Shown here: piece after piece, positions 45,421-56,170 of the stretch
How the letters are laid out: each line of letters opens with the position of its first letter
How positions within the stretch are numbered: the first letter of the stretch is position 1
NCBI RefSeq assembly: GCF_014651135.1
Contig: NZ_BMWH01000001.1
Location: forward strand, 309,194-373,193
Reading direction: 5' to 3'
Source of the DNA: Streptomyces echinoruber
Lineage (GTDB): Bacteria > Actinomycetota > Actinomycetes > Streptomycetales > Streptomycetaceae
Length of the DNA: 64,000 nucleotides
The notes under the pieces: generated by a model
Database searches by the model: none
What the model saw: only the letters and a program-made list of their open reading frames with translations
What the model was told of the DNA's origin: nothing
Program-made: the position numbers and the translations under genes

Positions 45421-46152
45421 TTATCCTACGGCGGTTCCGAACAGGCTGCCCAGGGCGTACGTCACACCCGCCGCGGCACCCCCCAGGGCGAACTGCCGCA
45501 CACCGCTGTACCACCAGCTCCGCGCGGTCACCTTGGCGACGAGCGCGCCGCACGCGAACAGCCCGGCCAGCGCCACCAGGACCGCCGGCCACAGCGCACT
45601 CGCCCCCAGCAGGTACGGCAGCACGGGCAGCAGCGCGCCCAGCGCGAACGACCCGAACGACGACACGGCCGCGACCATCGGCGAGGGCAGGTCGCCGGGG
45701 TCGACGCCGAGCTCCTCGCGGGCGTGGATCTCCAGGGCCTGCTCGGGGTCGCGGGAGAGCTGCGCGGCCACCTGCCGGGCCAGCTCGGGGTCGACGCCGC
45801 GCGCCACGTACAGCGCGGCGAGCTCCTCCTCCTCGTCCTGCGGGTGCTTGCGCAGCTCGCGCCGCTCGACGTCCAGCTCCGCCTCGACCAGCTCGCGCTG
45901 CGAGGCGACGGAGGTGTACTCGCCGGCGGCCATGGAGAAGGCGCCGGCGGCCAGGCCCGCGAGGCCGGTGAGGACGACGGTGCGGGTGCCGACCGAGCCG
46001 CCGGCGACGCCGGTGATCAGGGCGAGGTTGGAGACCAGGCCGTCCATCGCGCCGAACACCGCGGGGCGCAGCCAGCCGCCGTTGACGTCCCGGTGCGTGT
46101 GGTTGTCACGGTGCGCCTCGTGCAGCGCCGCCTCGGTGTCGATGATGGCCAT
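45421..46152 (-). CDS. VIT1/CCC1 family transporter
   Basis: A 243-residue membrane protein of the VIT1/CCC1 (vacuolar iron transporter) family, proposed to move Fe2+ or Mn2+. The cytoplasmic N-terminus HRDNHTHRDVNGGWLRPAVF leads into GAMDGLVSNLALITG (helix 1), LAGAFSMAAGEYTSVASQRE (helix 2 with the metal-facing Met/Glu), a long acidic metal-binding-like loop (EEEELAALYVARGVDPEL) and three C-terminal helices. ATG 46152 follows GGGGGGAT. It is upstream of gltB on the same strand, but a 414-bp gap argues for independent expression. Confidence 0.88.
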   Translation of the reverse strand: MAIIDTEAALHEAHRDNHTHRDVNGGWLRPAVFGAMDGLVSNLALITGVAGGSVGTRTVVLTGLAGLAAGAFSMAAGEYTSVASQRELVEAELDVERRELRKHPQDEEEELAALYVARGVDPELARQVAAQLSRDPEQALEIHAREELGVDPGDLPSPMVAAVSSFGSFALGALLPVLPYLLGASALWPAVLVALAGLFACGALVAKVTARSWWYSGVRQFALGGAAAGVTYALGSLFGTAVG

Positions 46153-46346
46153 GCGGATCCCCCCGGGATGCTGTGGAGTACCGTGGAGTGCTGTTTGGAC
46201 GGGTTCTACTTTTCGACAACACCCCAAGGTACGCCCTGGATTCCTCTTCCGCCAGCAAGGAAAGGCTGCGCTAACCTGCGGCCTTTACAGACAGTGAGGG
46301 CGCCCGGATGGCTCCGGGCGCCCTCGGCGACGTACGCGCACGGCCG

Positions 46347-47357
46347 TCAGGTCGTGTTCGCCGAGCCGGCCTCGTCCTTCACGTCCTTCGCGTGCTCCGC
46401 GTCCTCCGCGCGCTCCGCCACGTCCTTCGTGTCTTCCACGTTCTTCGCGTCGGGCCCCGGTCCGCCGCCGGACTCGGTCCCGCTGTCCGCGCCGTCCTCG
46501 CCGTCGGCGGCGGACTCCTGCGCGGCGGCGGACTCCTGCGCGGCGGCGGGCTCGACCACGGCCTCCCGGCCGGGCCGCCGCTTCGCCGACACCACGATGT
46601 AGCAGACCGCGAGCAGGAACACGATCAGCGCGGTCCAGTCGTTCAAACGCAGCCCCAGGATGTGGTGGGCGTCGTCGACGCGCAGGTACTCGATCCAGCC
46701 GCGGCCCACGCAGTAGGCGGCGACGTACAGGGCGAACGCCCGGCCATGGCCCAGCTCGAAGCGGCGGTCCGCCCAGATGACGAGCAGGGCGACACCGATG
46801 CACCACAGGCATTCGTACAGGAACGTCGGATGGTAGTAGCCGGGCACCCGCCCGTCCGCCGACGACGTGATGTGCAGCGCCCACGGCACCTTGGTGGGCT
46901 TGCCGTACAGCTCCTGGTTGAACCAGTTGCCCCAGCGGCCGATCGCCTGCGCGAGGGCGATGCCGGGGGCGACGGCGTCGGCGTAGGCGGGCAGCGGGAT
47001 GCCGCGGCGGCGGCAGCCGATCCAGGCGCCCAGCGCGCCGAGCGTGATCGCGCCCCAGATGCCGAGGCCGCCCTGCCACACCTTGAAGGCGTCCACCCAG
47101 TCGCGGCCCGCGCTGAAGTACAGCTCGTAGTCCGTGATCACGTGGTAGAGCCGGCCGCCGACCAGACCGAAGGGAACGGCCCAGATCGCGATGTCGGCCA
47201 CCGTGCCGGCCCGCCCGCCCCGGGCGATCCAGCGCTTGTTGCCGAGCCACACGGCAACGAAGACGCCGATGATGATGCAGAACGCGTAGCCGCGCAGCGG
47301 AACGGGGCCGAGGTAGAGCACCCCGCGCGACGGGCTGGGAATGTAGGCAAGTTCCAT
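46347..47357 (-). CDS. lgt: Prolipoprotein diacylglyceryl transferase
   Basis: Lgt attaches diacylglycerol to the lipobox cysteine of prelipoproteins at the membrane. The 336-residue protein opens MELAYIPSPSRGVLYLGPVP, has GGRLYHVITDYELY, WQGGLGIWGAITLG and the signature QAIGRWGNWFNQELYGKPT, with seven predicted helices. The C-terminal ~65 residues are a charged low-complexity tail (AQESAAAQESAADGEDG, then DVKDEAGS) beyond the family's normal end. ATG 47357 is chosen as the family start; the longer frame is not conserved-looking. It would process the LivJ lipoprotein, among many others. Confidence 0.95.
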   Translation of the reverse strand: MELAYIPSPSRGVLYLGPVPLRGYAFCIIIGVFVAVWLGNKRWIARGGRAGTVADIAIWAVPFGLVGGRLYHVITDYELYFSAGRDWVDAFKVWQGGLGIWGAITLGALGAWIGCRRRGIPLPAYADAVAPGIALAQAIGRWGNWFNQELYGKPTKVPWALHITSSADGRVPGYYHPTFLYECLWCIGVALLVIWADRRFELGHGRAFALYVAAYCVGRGWIEYLRVDDAHHILGLRLNDWTALIVFLLAVCYIVVSAKRRPGREAVVEPAAAQESAAAQESAADGEDGADSGTESGGGPGPDAKNVEDTKDVAERAEDAEHAKDVKDEAGSANTT

Positions 47358-47473
47358 GGCAGGGTCGACGCTACCGTGCCGCACCGTACCCGCGGCAGCC
47401 AACCCGGCTACGGGTCCGTAACGGGCGGTACGGGCGTGCCGGTACGGGCCCCGCGGGGCGGGTGCGGCCGGGG

Positions 47474-48247
47474 TCAGTGCCGGGCGGCCTCCTCCACGGC
47501 CCGCTTCAGCGCGGCCGGGGTCATCCGACTTCCGACGACGTCCTTGCCGTTGAGCAGCACGGTCGGGGTGCCGCTGTAGCGGGCGGACTGGAAGGCGGCG
47601 TGGGACTTCCTGACCCAGCCGTCGTGCGTGCCGTCGTCGACGCACTTGCGGAACGCGGGCGTGTCCAGGCCGGGGACCTTGCCGGCCAGCTCGATGAGCC
47701 GGGCGTTGTCCGCGTAGGCGTCGTCGCTCTCCTCGGGCTGGTGGTCGTACAGCACGTCGTGGTAGGCGGTGAACTTCCCGGCGTCCTGGGCGCAGGCCGC
47801 GGCGTTGGCCGCGCGCAGCGAGCCGCTGCCGCGCAGGTTGCCGTCGATCAGGGTCACCAGGTGGTACCGCGCCTTGAGCTTGCCGGAGCCGACCAGCTGG
47901 TGGACGGTGGAGCGGTACGCCGCCTCGAAGGCCTTGCAGGCCGGGCAGCGGAAGTCCTCCCAGACGGTGAGCGTGGACTGGGCGCCGTCCTTGCCGACGG
48001 GGACGGCCAGGGCGTCCTTGCCCTGCGCGCCGGAGGGCGCCACGACCGGGCCGGCGCTGCGGGAGCCCTCGTCCTCGCCGGCGCTGGCCGCGATCACGCC
48101 GATCACCGCGGCCAGGGCCAGTACGCCCGCCACGGCGGCGCTCACACTCAGCGCGCGCCGGCGCTTCTGGGCGACCTTCTGCTTCTCGCGCTCGACCGCC
48201 AGCCGCTGCCGGGCGGTGCGCTGTGCGTCACGGTTGTTGTTGCTCAC
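47474..48247 (-). CDS. DsbA-like membrane-anchored thioredoxin-fold protein
   Basis: A 257-residue protein with a basic cytoplasmic N-terminus, one membrane helix (about 33-54, ALSVSAAVAGVLALAAVIGV) and an extracellular thioredoxin-like domain of the DsbA/Thioredoxin_4 type. The active site CPAC is at 101-104 in WEDFRCPACKAFE, and the cis-proline loop is SGTPTVLLNGKDV. It likely makes or isomerises disulfide bonds in exported proteins. GTG 48247 (MSNNNRDAQRTAR) is used; a TTG three codons upstream is possible. It lies between lgt and the trpA terminator, fitting an envelope-protein maturation role with lgt. Confidence 0.9.
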   Translation of the reverse strand: MSNNNRDAQRTARQRLAVEREKQKVAQKRRRALSVSAAVAGVLALAAVIGVIAASAGEDEGSRSAGPVVAPSGAQGKDALAVPVGKDGAQSTLTVWEDFRCPACKAFEAAYRSTVHQLVGSGKLKARYHLVTLIDGNLRGSGSLRAANAAACAQDAGKFTAYHDVLYDHQPEESDDAYADNARLIELAGKVPGLDTPAFRKCVDDGTHDGWVRKSHAAFQSARYSGTPTVLLNGKDVVGSRMTPAALKRAVEEAARH

Positions 48248-48261
48248 ATCCCGCAAACGAA

Positions 48262-48288
48262 CCGGGGAGGCGCAGCGCGCCTCCCCGG
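48262..48288 (-). terminator. trp operon terminator
   Basis: A perfect 12-bp stem, CCGGGGAGGCGC (48262-48273) with GCGCCTCCCCGG (48277-48288), on a 3-nt loop. It is 64 nt after the trpA stop and just before the start of the DsbA-like gene. Confidence 0.85.
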
Positions 48289-48351
48289 CCCGAGGTCAAC
48301 CCGTTCGAGTGACCGAAGGACGTGTGGCTGACCGAAGGAGGTGGGGCGCCG

Positions 48352-49166
48352 TCAGGCTCGCCCGCGCACGCCCTGCGCCAGCTCGCCCGCCAGTTCCCGC
48401 ACGGCCCGCAGCCCCGCCGCGTGGTCGGGGGCGTCGAGGAGCCGCTTGACGAAGGCGGAGCCGACGATGACGCCGTCGGCGAAGCCGGCGACCTCGGCGG
48501 CCTGGGCGCGGTTGGAGACCCCCAGGCCGACGCAGACGGGCAGGTCGGTGCCGGTGGCGCGGGTGCGCCGCACCAGGTCCCGCGCCTGCGCGCCGACCGT
48601 CTCGCGGGTGCCGGTGACGCCCATCAGCGAGGCGGCGTAGACGAAGCCGCTGCCCGCCGCGGTGATCTGGGCGAGCCGCTCGTCCCTGCTGCTCGGGGCG
48701 ACCACGAAGACCGTGGCCAGGCCGTGCTTCTCGGCGTGCTCGCGCCACAGCCCCGACTCCTGCACGGGCAGGTCGGGCAGGATGCACCCGGCGCCTCCCG
48801 CCTGGGCGAGTTCGGCGGTGAAACGCTCGACACCGTAGCGGTCGATCGGGTTCCAGTACGTCATGACGAGCACCGGCTTGCCGGTCGCCTCGTGGGCCTC
48901 CCGCACCGTGCGCAGCACATCGGCGATCCGCACGCCGCCGCGCAGGGCGATGTCGTCGGCGGTCTGGATGACGGGGCCGTCCAGGACCGGGTCGCTGTGC
49001 GGCAGGCCCACCTCGACGACGTCCGCGCCGGCCTCCAGCACGGCCTTGACCGCCTCGATGCCGCCGTCCACGGTCGGGAAGCCGGCCGGGAGGTAGGCGA
49101 TGAGCGCCGAGCGGCCCTCCGCCTTCGCCGCGGCGAGCGTGTCCGCCAGCAGCCGGATGTTCCCGC

Positions 49167-49170
<4 letters not shown>
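48352..49170 (-). CDS. trpA: Tryptophan synthase alpha subunit
   Basis: Cleaves indole-3-glycerol phosphate to indole and glyceraldehyde-3-phosphate. The 272-residue TIM barrel has [20 protein letters not shown] (catalytic Glu), [22 protein letters not shown] and [20 protein letters not shown]. The position corresponding to the catalytic Asp is within LPDLP. The GTG start overlaps the trpB stop (GTGA), so subunit synthesis is coupled. Last gene of the trp run, followed by a strong hairpin. Confidence 0.97.
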
Positions 49171-50450
<1,280 letters not shown>

Positions 50451-50577
50451 GCGATCACCTCACAGGGGCCGAAGCCCCGGGGCAGGTCGGTCCGGGGTCA
50501 CGGTGGCCGCGCACGGGCCGACGGCGGTGTGCGGAAGGGCCCCGCGCCGGGCGGGGAAGGCCGGGAACCGGCGTGCG

Positions 50578-50784
50578 TCAGCGGGACGCGGCCGGGCTCA
50601 CCGCGGGCGACGTGCGCGCCCCGGGCCATCGCATGCCGTTGACCTGGCCCGGTTCGTCCCCGATGACGTAGCGCACCCGCCTGCCGTGCACCCGGCGGGC
50701 GGGCGCGCGGCAGCCGCGGGGCCGGCAGCCGCGCGCGAGGCGGGCGTACGGGTCCCGGGACGCCAGGGTGATCGACAGCTTCAT
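50578..50784 (-). CDS. trpM: TrpM small peptide of the trp cluster
   Basis: A 68-residue basic peptide, MKLSITLASRDPYARLARG at the N-terminus and YVIGDEPGQVNGMRWPG in the middle, lying between trpC and trpB. It matches in size and position the small gene I recall as trpM (also called trpX) of Streptomyces coelicolor, reported to affect tryptophan synthesis and differentiation. It has no membrane segment; the centre is arginine/cysteine-rich. The mechanism is unknown. ATG 50784 is the start. Confidence 0.8.
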   Translation of the reverse strand: MKLSITLASRDPYARLARGCRPRGCRAPARRVHGRRVRYVIGDEPGQVNGMRWPGARTSPAVSPAASR

Positions 50785-50829
50785 CGAGGCCTACCTTACC
50801 GGCGGACGCGCCCCCGACCGGCCGTCCGC

Positions 50830-51639
50830 TCAGGACCGCCCGTGCCGCAGCGCCGGGTGGGCGCCCGCGGCCACCAGGTCGGCGACGGCCGCCTTGGGGT
50901 CCTTGCCGGTGACCAGGGACTCGCCCACCAGGACGGCGTCGGCGCCGGCGTTGGCGTAGGCGATCAGGTCGTGCGGGCCGCGCACGCCGGACTCGGCGAC
51001 CTTGACGATGCCGTCCGGGATCTCGGGGGCCACCCGCTCGAAGGTCGTACGGTCCACCTCGAGGGTCTTGAGGTTGCGGGCGTTGACGCCGATCACGCGA
51101 GCGCCGGCGGCGACCGCGCGCTCCACCTCCTCCTCGTCGTGCACCTCGACCAGCGGCGTGAGCCCGATGGACTCGGCGCGCTCGACGAGGGACTCCAGGG
51201 CGGGCTGGTCCAGGGCGGCGACGATCAGCAGCGCGAGGTCGGCGCCGTGGGCGCGGGCCTCCCACAGCTGGTACGCGGTGACGATGAAGTCCTTGCGCAG
51301 CACGGGGATGTCCACGCGCGCGCGGACCGCCTCCAGGTCGGCCAGGGAGCCGCCGAAGCGGCGCTGCTCGGTCAGGACGGAGATGACGGCGGCGCCGCCC
51401 GCCTCGTAGTCGGCGGCGAGTCCGGCCGGGTCGGCGATCGCGGCGAGCGCGCCCTTGGACGGGCTGGAGCGCTTGACCTCGCAGATCACCCGGACGCCGT
51501 CGCCGCGCAGGGCGGCCGCGCCGTCCCGGGCGGCGGGGGCCTTCGCCGCGCGCTCCTTGAGCTCGTCGAGGCTGACGCGCGCCTGCCGCTCCGCGAGGTC
51601 GGCACGGACTCCGTCGATGATCTCGTCGAGCACACTCAC
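50830..51639 (-). CDS. trpC: Indole-3-glycerol phosphate synthase
   Basis: Closes the indole ring from carboxyphenylaminodeoxyribulose phosphate. The 269-residue barrel has [20 protein letters not shown] (catalytic Glu/Lys), [52 protein letters not shown] and [20 protein letters not shown]. Monofunctional, without a TrpF domain, consistent with PriA supplying that activity. GTG 51639 follows GAAGGGGG. A hairpin in its leader is listed separately. Confidence 0.97.
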   Translation of the reverse strand: MSVLDEIIDGVRADLAERQARVSLDELKERAAKAPAARDGAAALRGDGVRVICEVKRSSPSKGALAAIADPAGLAADYEAGGAAVISVLTEQRRFGGSLADLEAVRARVDIPVLRKDFIVTAYQLWEARAHGADLALLIVAALDQPALESLVERAESIGLTPLVEVHDEEEVERAVAAGARVIGVNARNLKTLEVDRTTFERVAPEIPDGIVKVAESGVRGPHDLIAYANAGADAVLVGESLVTGKDPKAAVADLVAAGAHPALRHGRS

Positions 51640-51673
51640 GCGAGCGGCCCCCTTCCAGACGGTTGGCTGTGGA

Positions 51674-51693
51674 CGTGACGGCTGTCCGTCACG
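51674..51693 (-). promoter_or_regulatory. Hairpin in the trpC leader
   Basis: CGTGACGG (51674-51681) pairs with CCGTCACG (51686-51693) on a 4-nt loop, 35 nt upstream of the trpC start. It may end transcription from the upstream DUF2752 gene or shape the trpC leader. No Trp-rich leader peptide was found, so classical attenuation is not supported. Confidence 0.5.
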
Positions 51694-51803
51694 CGGCCCG
51701 CCCGGCAGGCGAAGCCGATGGTCACTGCGATGGTAGCCGGAGCGGGGCGAAGCCCTCGCATCCGGTTGACGCGGGTCCCCCTACCCGGACGCACAGCTGT
51801 CGA

Positions 51804-52277
51804 TCAAGGGTGGAGCAGGCCACCGAACGGCAGGTTCCGGACAACCGTGAACATCAGCAGCAACGCGCCCAGGCTCCACAGCAGCGCCGGCGGCGGGGTG
51901 GCGCGCAGCGGGCGGCCGCGTACCGCGCACACCACCCAGACGGTCCACAGCACGGCGAAACCGGCGTACCCGGCGACGGCCAGGGCGTTGTCCCGCACGG
52001 CGGTGAGGAGGTCCCCGTGGACGACGGCGTGCGCGCTGCGCAGCCCGCCGCAGCCCGGGCAGTACAGGCCGGTGTACCGCAGCAGCGGGCAGACCGGGTA
52101 GTGGCCCGGCTGGTTGGGGTCGACGGCCCCCACATACGCGAAGGCCCCGGCCACGGCGGCCAGGACCCCGGTGGGCACGGCGAGCCGCCGGTGCAGGGGC
52201 GGCCGGTGCGCGGTCGCGGCGCGGGGCGCGGGGACGGCCGGGGGGCGGGGCGTCGCGCGGGACTGGTCGGCGGTCAC
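51804..52277 (-). CDS. DUF2752 membrane protein
   Basis: A 157-residue membrane protein. The DUF2752 signature is CPLLRYTGLYCPGCGGLRSA followed by HAVVHGDLLTAVRDNALAV: a cysteine-rich loop (CPLL...CPGCG) and His beside helix ends, which could bind metal (inference). Three to four helices are seen. GTG 52277. It lies between the HGxxPAAW gene and trpC, in the same direction as the trp genes, and is part of a run of three small membrane proteins separating trpE from trpC. Confidence 0.85.
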   Translation of the reverse strand: MTADQSRATPRPPAVPAPRAATAHRPPLHRRLAVPTGVLAAVAGAFAYVGAVDPNQPGHYPVCPLLRYTGLYCPGCGGLRSAHAVVHGDLLTAVRDNALAVAGYAGFAVLWTVWVVCAVRGRPLRATPPPALLWSLGALLLMFTVVRNLPFGGLLHP

Positions 52278-52425
52278 GCGGGCATTGTGCCCCGCGGGGG
52301 CGGCACGCGCGCGGCGAGGGGGCGGCCGGTGCCGCACCTCTCGTCCCGGTCCCGCCCCGCGGCCAAGGGCACGCGGCCGTACAGCGGTGCCGTACGACGG
52401 GGCCGCGCGGCCGTGCCGGGCCGGA

Positions 52426-52689
52426 TCAGTGCTCGGTGCGCGCCGGCTCGCGCTGCTCAAACTCCTCGCCCGTCCGCTTGTGCACGGGGTGCAGGTCCTT
52501 GGCCTGGCCCAGGCCCATGGCGCGCATGATGCCGCCCACGACGGCGCCGAGGAGGATGACGGCGATGCCGATCCAGAAGCCCACCGGGTTGGCCATCACC
52601 GTGAAGGCGCCCGCCATGCAGAAACCGATGAAGGCGATGATGACACCGGTCCAGGCGGCCGGGGTGTGACCGTGGCTGCTGCCCGCCAT
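52426..52689 (-). CDS. HGxxPAAW family small membrane protein
   Basis: An 87-residue protein beginning MAGSSHGHTPAAWTGVII, the motif for which the actinobacterial HGxxPAAW family is named. Two helices follow (VIIAFIGFCMAGAFTVMA and WIGIAVILLGAVVGGIM), then a charged tail. Function unknown; it is consistently found among trp genes in Streptomyces, as I recall. ATG 52689 has GAGGAG 7 nt upstream; the longer frame to 52740 is not needed. Confidence 0.88.
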   Translation of the reverse strand: MAGSSHGHTPAAWTGVIIAFIGFCMAGAFTVMANPVGFWIGIAVILLGAVVGGIMRAMGLGQAKDLHPVHKRTGEEFEQREPARTEH

Positions 52690-52807
52690 GACTTGCTCCT
52701 CGTTGCTGTGTACCTGTCTGAGCCGGATGCTCGCCTTCATTGTCCCGTACCCGCGCGGGCCGGATGACCGGGGGTCGCCCCTGCCTCGCGCCCGCGGGGC
52801 GGGCGGG

Positions 52808-53437
52808 TCAGGCGCCGGTGGGGTCCTCGCCGCGGTCGAGGGCCTTCCACAGGTCCTCGGGGCGGTCGGGGTCGACGGGGCGGGCGGCCCGGGCGCGGGG
52901 CGCGCCGGAGCGCTCGTAGCGGCCGGACAGGGCGGGCCACAGGCGGCCGTAGCGCAGGGCGAGCAGGCCCGCCAGAAGCAGCAGGGCCCCGCCGCCCGCG
53001 GCGACGTACGGCCAGCCGGTGTGGGAGAGGGCCCCGGCGGTGGCGGCGGTGTCGCCGGAGACCTGCCGGGCCCGGTCGTCGAGGGCGGAGCTGTCGGAGG
53101 CGCCGAGCAGGGCGGCGGCCGCGGCGCCCGCGCCGGACAGCGCCAGCAGCGCGGCGACCAGCAGGCGCCCGGCGCGGCGGACGGCGAAGACGGCGACGAG
53201 CGCGGCCAGGCCCACGACGGCGAGCGCCGCGGGCACGCCCGTGACCTCGCTGCCCTTCACCGTCAGCGGGAAGGAGCCGCCGGCCACCGTCGCGGAGCCC
53301 TCGGCCCAGCGCTGCCGGCTGGCCAGCAGGCACACGGCCGCGCCGAGCGCCCCGCACAGCAGGGCGGCGGCGAGGCTCCGTCGGCCGGACCGGGCGGCTG
53401 CAAAGGCTTCGGGACGGGGGTGCGGTACGGCAGTCAC
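52808..53437 (-). CDS. Trp-biosynthesis-associated membrane protein (TIGR02234)
   Basis: A 209-residue protein with four helices ([76 protein letters not shown]) and the extracellular RQRWAEG segment with an adjacent GGSFPLTVKGSEVTG, which marks the TIGR02234 family linked to trp operons in actinobacteria. It might move tryptophan or a precursor, but this is inference. Start GTG 53437 with GGAG close by; GTGs at 53446 and 53458 are alternatives. It is 50 bp after trpE. Confidence 0.85.
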   Translation of the reverse strand: MTAVPHPRPEAFAAARSGRRSLAAALLCGALGAAVCLLASRQRWAEGSATVAGGSFPLTVKGSEVTGVPAALAVVGLAALVAVFAVRRAGRLLVAALLALSGAGAAAAALLGASDSSALDDRARQVSGDTAATAGALSHTGWPYVAAGGGALLLLAGLLALRYGRLWPALSGRYERSGAPRARAARPVDPDRPEDLWKALDRGEDPTGA

Positions 53438-53487
53438 GTACTCCACTATCGCCTGCACCCCGGGCGAACCGTCACCCGGGGTTCACT

Positions 53488-54981
53488 TCAGGCGCTACCC
53501 AGACGATTCGCCGTGTGCACCGCGCGCAGCACGGCCGCCGCCTTGTTGCGGCACTCGGTGTCCTCGGCGACCGGGTCGGAGTCGGCGACGATGCCCGCGC
53601 CGGCCTGCACGTACGCGGTGCCGTCGCGCAGCAGGGCGGTGCGGATGGCGATGGCGGTGTCGGAGTCGCCGGCGAAGTCGAGGTAGCCGACGCAGCCGCC
53701 GTACAGGCCGCGCCGGGACGGCTCCAGCTCGTCGATGATCTGCATCGCGCGCGGCTTGGGCGCGCCGGAGAGGGTGCCGGCCGGGAAGCAGGCGGTGAGC
53801 ACGTCGAAGGCGGTGCGGCCGGCGGCGAGGCGGCCGGTGACCGTGGAGACGATGTGCATGACGTGCGAGTAGCGCTCGATGGACATGAAGTCCACCACCT
53901 CGACGGAGCCCGGCTCGCAGACCCGCCCCAGGTCGTTGCGGCCGAGGTCGACCAGCATGAGGTGCTCGGCGCGCTCCTTGGGGTCGGCCAGCAGCTCCTC
54001 GGCGAGGGCCTGGTCCTCCTGCGGGGTGGCGCCGCGGGGCCGGGTGCCGGCGATGGGGTGCAGCAGGGCCTGCCCGTCCTCGACCTTCACCAGGGCCTCG
54101 GGGGACGACCCGACGACGTCGAAGCCGTCGAAGCGCAGCAGGTACATGTACGGCGACGGGTTGGTCGCGCGCAGCACCCGGTAGACGTCCAGGGCGCTCG
54201 CCGTGCACGGGGTCTCGAACCGCTGGGAGGGGACGACCTGGAAGGCCTCGCCGGCCCGGATGCGCTCCTTGATGTCCTCCACCGCCTCGCGGAAGTCCCG
54301 GCCGCCCCAGCGGGCGGTGTACTCCGGCAGCTCCGAGGGCGGCAGGACGGCCGGGGGCTGGGCGACGGGCCGCGACAGGTCCGCCTCCATCGCGTCGAGG
54401 CGGGCGACGGCGTCGGCCCAGGCCTCGTCGACGCCGGTGTCCAGGTCGTTGTGGTTGATGGCGTTGGCGATCAGCAGGACCGTGCCGTCCCAGTGGTCGA
54501 GGACGGCGAGGTCGCTGGTGAGCAGCATGGTCAGCTCGGGCAGCCGCAGGTCGTCGCGCTCCCCGGGGCCGATCCTCTCCAGGCGGCGCACGACGTCGTA
54601 GGCGAGGTAGCCGACCATGCCGCCGGTGAACGGGGGCAGGCCCAGGTCGTGGGCGAGGTCGCGGGGGGTGTGCAGCGCCTCGACGGTGGCGCGCAGCGCG
54701 GCCAGCGGGTCGCCGCCGGTGGGGACGCCGACCGGCGGGGTGCCCAGCCAGTGGGCGCGCCCGTCGCGTTCGGTGAGGGTGGCGGCGCTGCGGACGCCGA
54801 CGAAGGAGTAGCGGGACCACGAGCGCCCGTTCTCGGCGGACTCCAGCAGGAACGTGCCGGGCCGCTCGGCGGCGAGCTTGCGGTACAGCGCGACCGGGGT
54901 GTCGCCGTCGGCCAGAAGCTTGCGGGTGACCGGGATGACCCTGCGGTCGCCGGCCAGCTTGCGGAACGTCTCGAGATCCAT
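53488..54981 (-). CDS. trpE: Anthranilate synthase component I
   Basis: Converts chorismate and ammonia or glutamine to anthranilate, the first Trp step. The 497-residue protein has the feedback site [29 protein letters not shown], the chorismate-binding core with [65 protein letters not shown] and [11 protein letters not shown]. No fused glutaminase domain is present, so a separate TrpG is needed. ATG 54981 starts 11 bp after the hisI stop, so trpE is probably transcribed with hisI rather than from its own attenuated leader. Confidence 0.97.
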   Translation of the reverse strand: MDLETFRKLAGDRRVIPVTRKLLADGDTPVALYRKLAAERPGTFLLESAENGRSWSRYSFVGVRSAATLTERDGRAHWLGTPPVGVPTGGDPLAALRATVEALHTPRDLAHDLGLPPFTGGMVGYLAYDVVRRLERIGPGERDDLRLPELTMLLTSDLAVLDHWDGTVLLIANAINHNDLDTGVDEAWADAVARLDAMEADLSRPVAQPPAVLPPSELPEYTARWGGRDFREAVEDIKERIRAGEAFQVVPSQRFETPCTASALDVYRVLRATNPSPYMYLLRFDGFDVVGSSPEALVKVEDGQALLHPIAGTRPRGATPQEDQALAEELLADPKERAEHLMLVDLGRNDLGRVCEPGSVEVVDFMSIERYSHVMHIVSTVTGRLAAGRTAFDVLTACFPAGTLSGAPKPRAMQIIDELEPSRRGLYGGCVGYLDFAGDSDTAIAIRTALLRDGTAYVQAGAGIVADSDPVAEDTECRNKAAAVLRAVHTANRLGSA

Positions 54982-54992
54982 GGCCGCCGACC

Positions 54993-55388
54993 TTACTGAT
55001 CCCGCGCGCCGGCGCCCGCACCGGCGTCCTTCAGCAGCACGTCGGCGTCGAAGCAGGTGCGGTCGCCGGTGTGGCAGGCCGCGCCCACCTGGTCGACCTT
55101 GACCAGCACGGCGTCGGCGTCGCAGTCCAGCGCGACGGACTTGACGTACTGCACGTGGCCGGAGGTGTCGCCCTTGACCCAGTACTCCTGACGGCTGCGC
55201 GACCAGTACGTGCACCGGCCCGTGGTCAGCGTGCGGTGCAGCGCCTCGTCGTCCATCCAGCCCAGCATCAGCACCTCGCCGGTGTCGTACTGCTGGGCGA
55301 TGGCGGGCAGGAGGCCGTCGGGGCTGCGCCTCAGGCGCGCGGCGATGTCGGGGTCGAGCCGGCTGGGCCGCCGGGGTGCGCTGGTCAT
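54993..55388 (-). CDS. hisI: Phosphoribosyl-AMP cyclohydrolase
   Basis: Opens the purine ring of PR-AMP, third step of His synthesis. The 131-residue protein has [34 protein letters not shown], the metal-binding [13 protein letters not shown] and the zinc cysteines in [10 protein letters not shown]. It is the cyclohydrolase only; HisE is a separate gene not in this window. ATG 55388. It is split from the main his cluster by three loci and instead heads the trpE run, a His/Trp linkage. Confidence 0.96.
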   Translation of the reverse strand: MTSAPRRPSRLDPDIAARLRRSPDGLLPAIAQQYDTGEVLMLGWMDDEALHRTLTTGRCTYWSRSRQEYWVKGDTSGHVQYVKSVALDCDADAVLVKVDQVGAACHTGDRTCFDADVLLKDAGAGAGARDQ

Positions 55389-55469
55389 GGGGCCATTGTG
55401 CCGCGCCACGGCGGCGGCCCGGCCCGCTGTCCACTGTCCGGGCACGCTACTCGGTCGTAGGCTGACGTC

Positions 55470-56105
55470 ATGTCGACCTTTGCCAAGCGTGAACGGCTTC
55501 TGCTCGCCGATCTCCTGGAGACGACCGGCCCGGACGCGCCGACCCTGTGCGAGGGCTGGCGGACCCGGGACCTCGCGGCGCACGTGGTGGTGCGCGAACG
55601 CCGGCCCGACGCGGCCGGAGGCGCACTGATCAAGCAGCTCGCCCCGCGCCTGGACCGGGTGATGGCGGAGTACGCCGGGAAGCCGTACGAGGAGCTGCTG
55701 CAGCTCATCCGCACCGGCCCGCCGCGCTTTTCACCCTTCCAGCTCAAGCAGATCGACGAGGTGGCGAACACCGTCGAGTTCTACGTCCACACCGAGGACG
55801 TCCGCCGCGCCCAGCCCGACTGGACGCCGCGCGAGCTCGACCCTGTCTTCCAGGACACCCTGTGGTCCCGCCTGGAGCGCACCGCGCGCCTGCTGGGCCG
55901 CCGCGCCCCGACGGGCCTGGTGCTGCGCCGCCCCAACGGCCAGACGACGGTCGCCCACCGCGGCACCCCGGTGGTCACGGCCACCGGTGAGCCGTCGGAG
56001 CTGCTGATGTTCGCCCTGGGGCGGCAGAGCGCGGCCAAGGTCGAGCTGGACGGCGACAAGGAGGCGATCGCCCGGCTGCACGAGGCGAAACAACTCGGGA
56101 TCTGA
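55470..56105 (+). CDS. TIGR03085 family (DinB-like, mycothiol-related) protein
   Basis: A 211-residue protein of the actinobacterial TIGR03085 metal-binding family, related to DinB and mycothiol-dependent maleylpyruvate isomerases. The four-helix part has [20 protein letters not shown] and [19 protein letters not shown] (His/Glu metal ligands), then [20 protein letters not shown] (second His pair) and a C-terminal SCP2-like domain ([20 protein letters not shown]). It may act on mycothiol conjugates; the substrate is unknown. ATG 55470. It diverges from hisI. Confidence 0.88.
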   Translation: MSTFAKRERLLLADLLETTGPDAPTLCEGWRTRDLAAHVVVRERRPDAAGGALIKQLAPRLDRVMAEYAGKPYEELLQLIRTGPPRFSPFQLKQIDEVANTVEFYVHTEDVRRAQPDWTPRELDPVFQDTLWSRLERTARLLGRRAPTGLVLRRPNGQTTVAHRGTPVVTATGEPSELLMFALGRQSAAKVELDGDKEAIARLHEAKQLGI

Positions 56106-56170
56106 ACGGCCGACCGCCGGTCCTTCCGCACCGGGGCCCGTCGGGTCTCACCGGGTTCCGTCGGGTCGCG

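Noticed and set aside
51640..51803. Trp attenuator ahead of trpC
   Set aside because: There is a hairpin but no leader peptide with tandem Trp codons; trpE likewise starts 11 bp after hisI, leaving no room for one.
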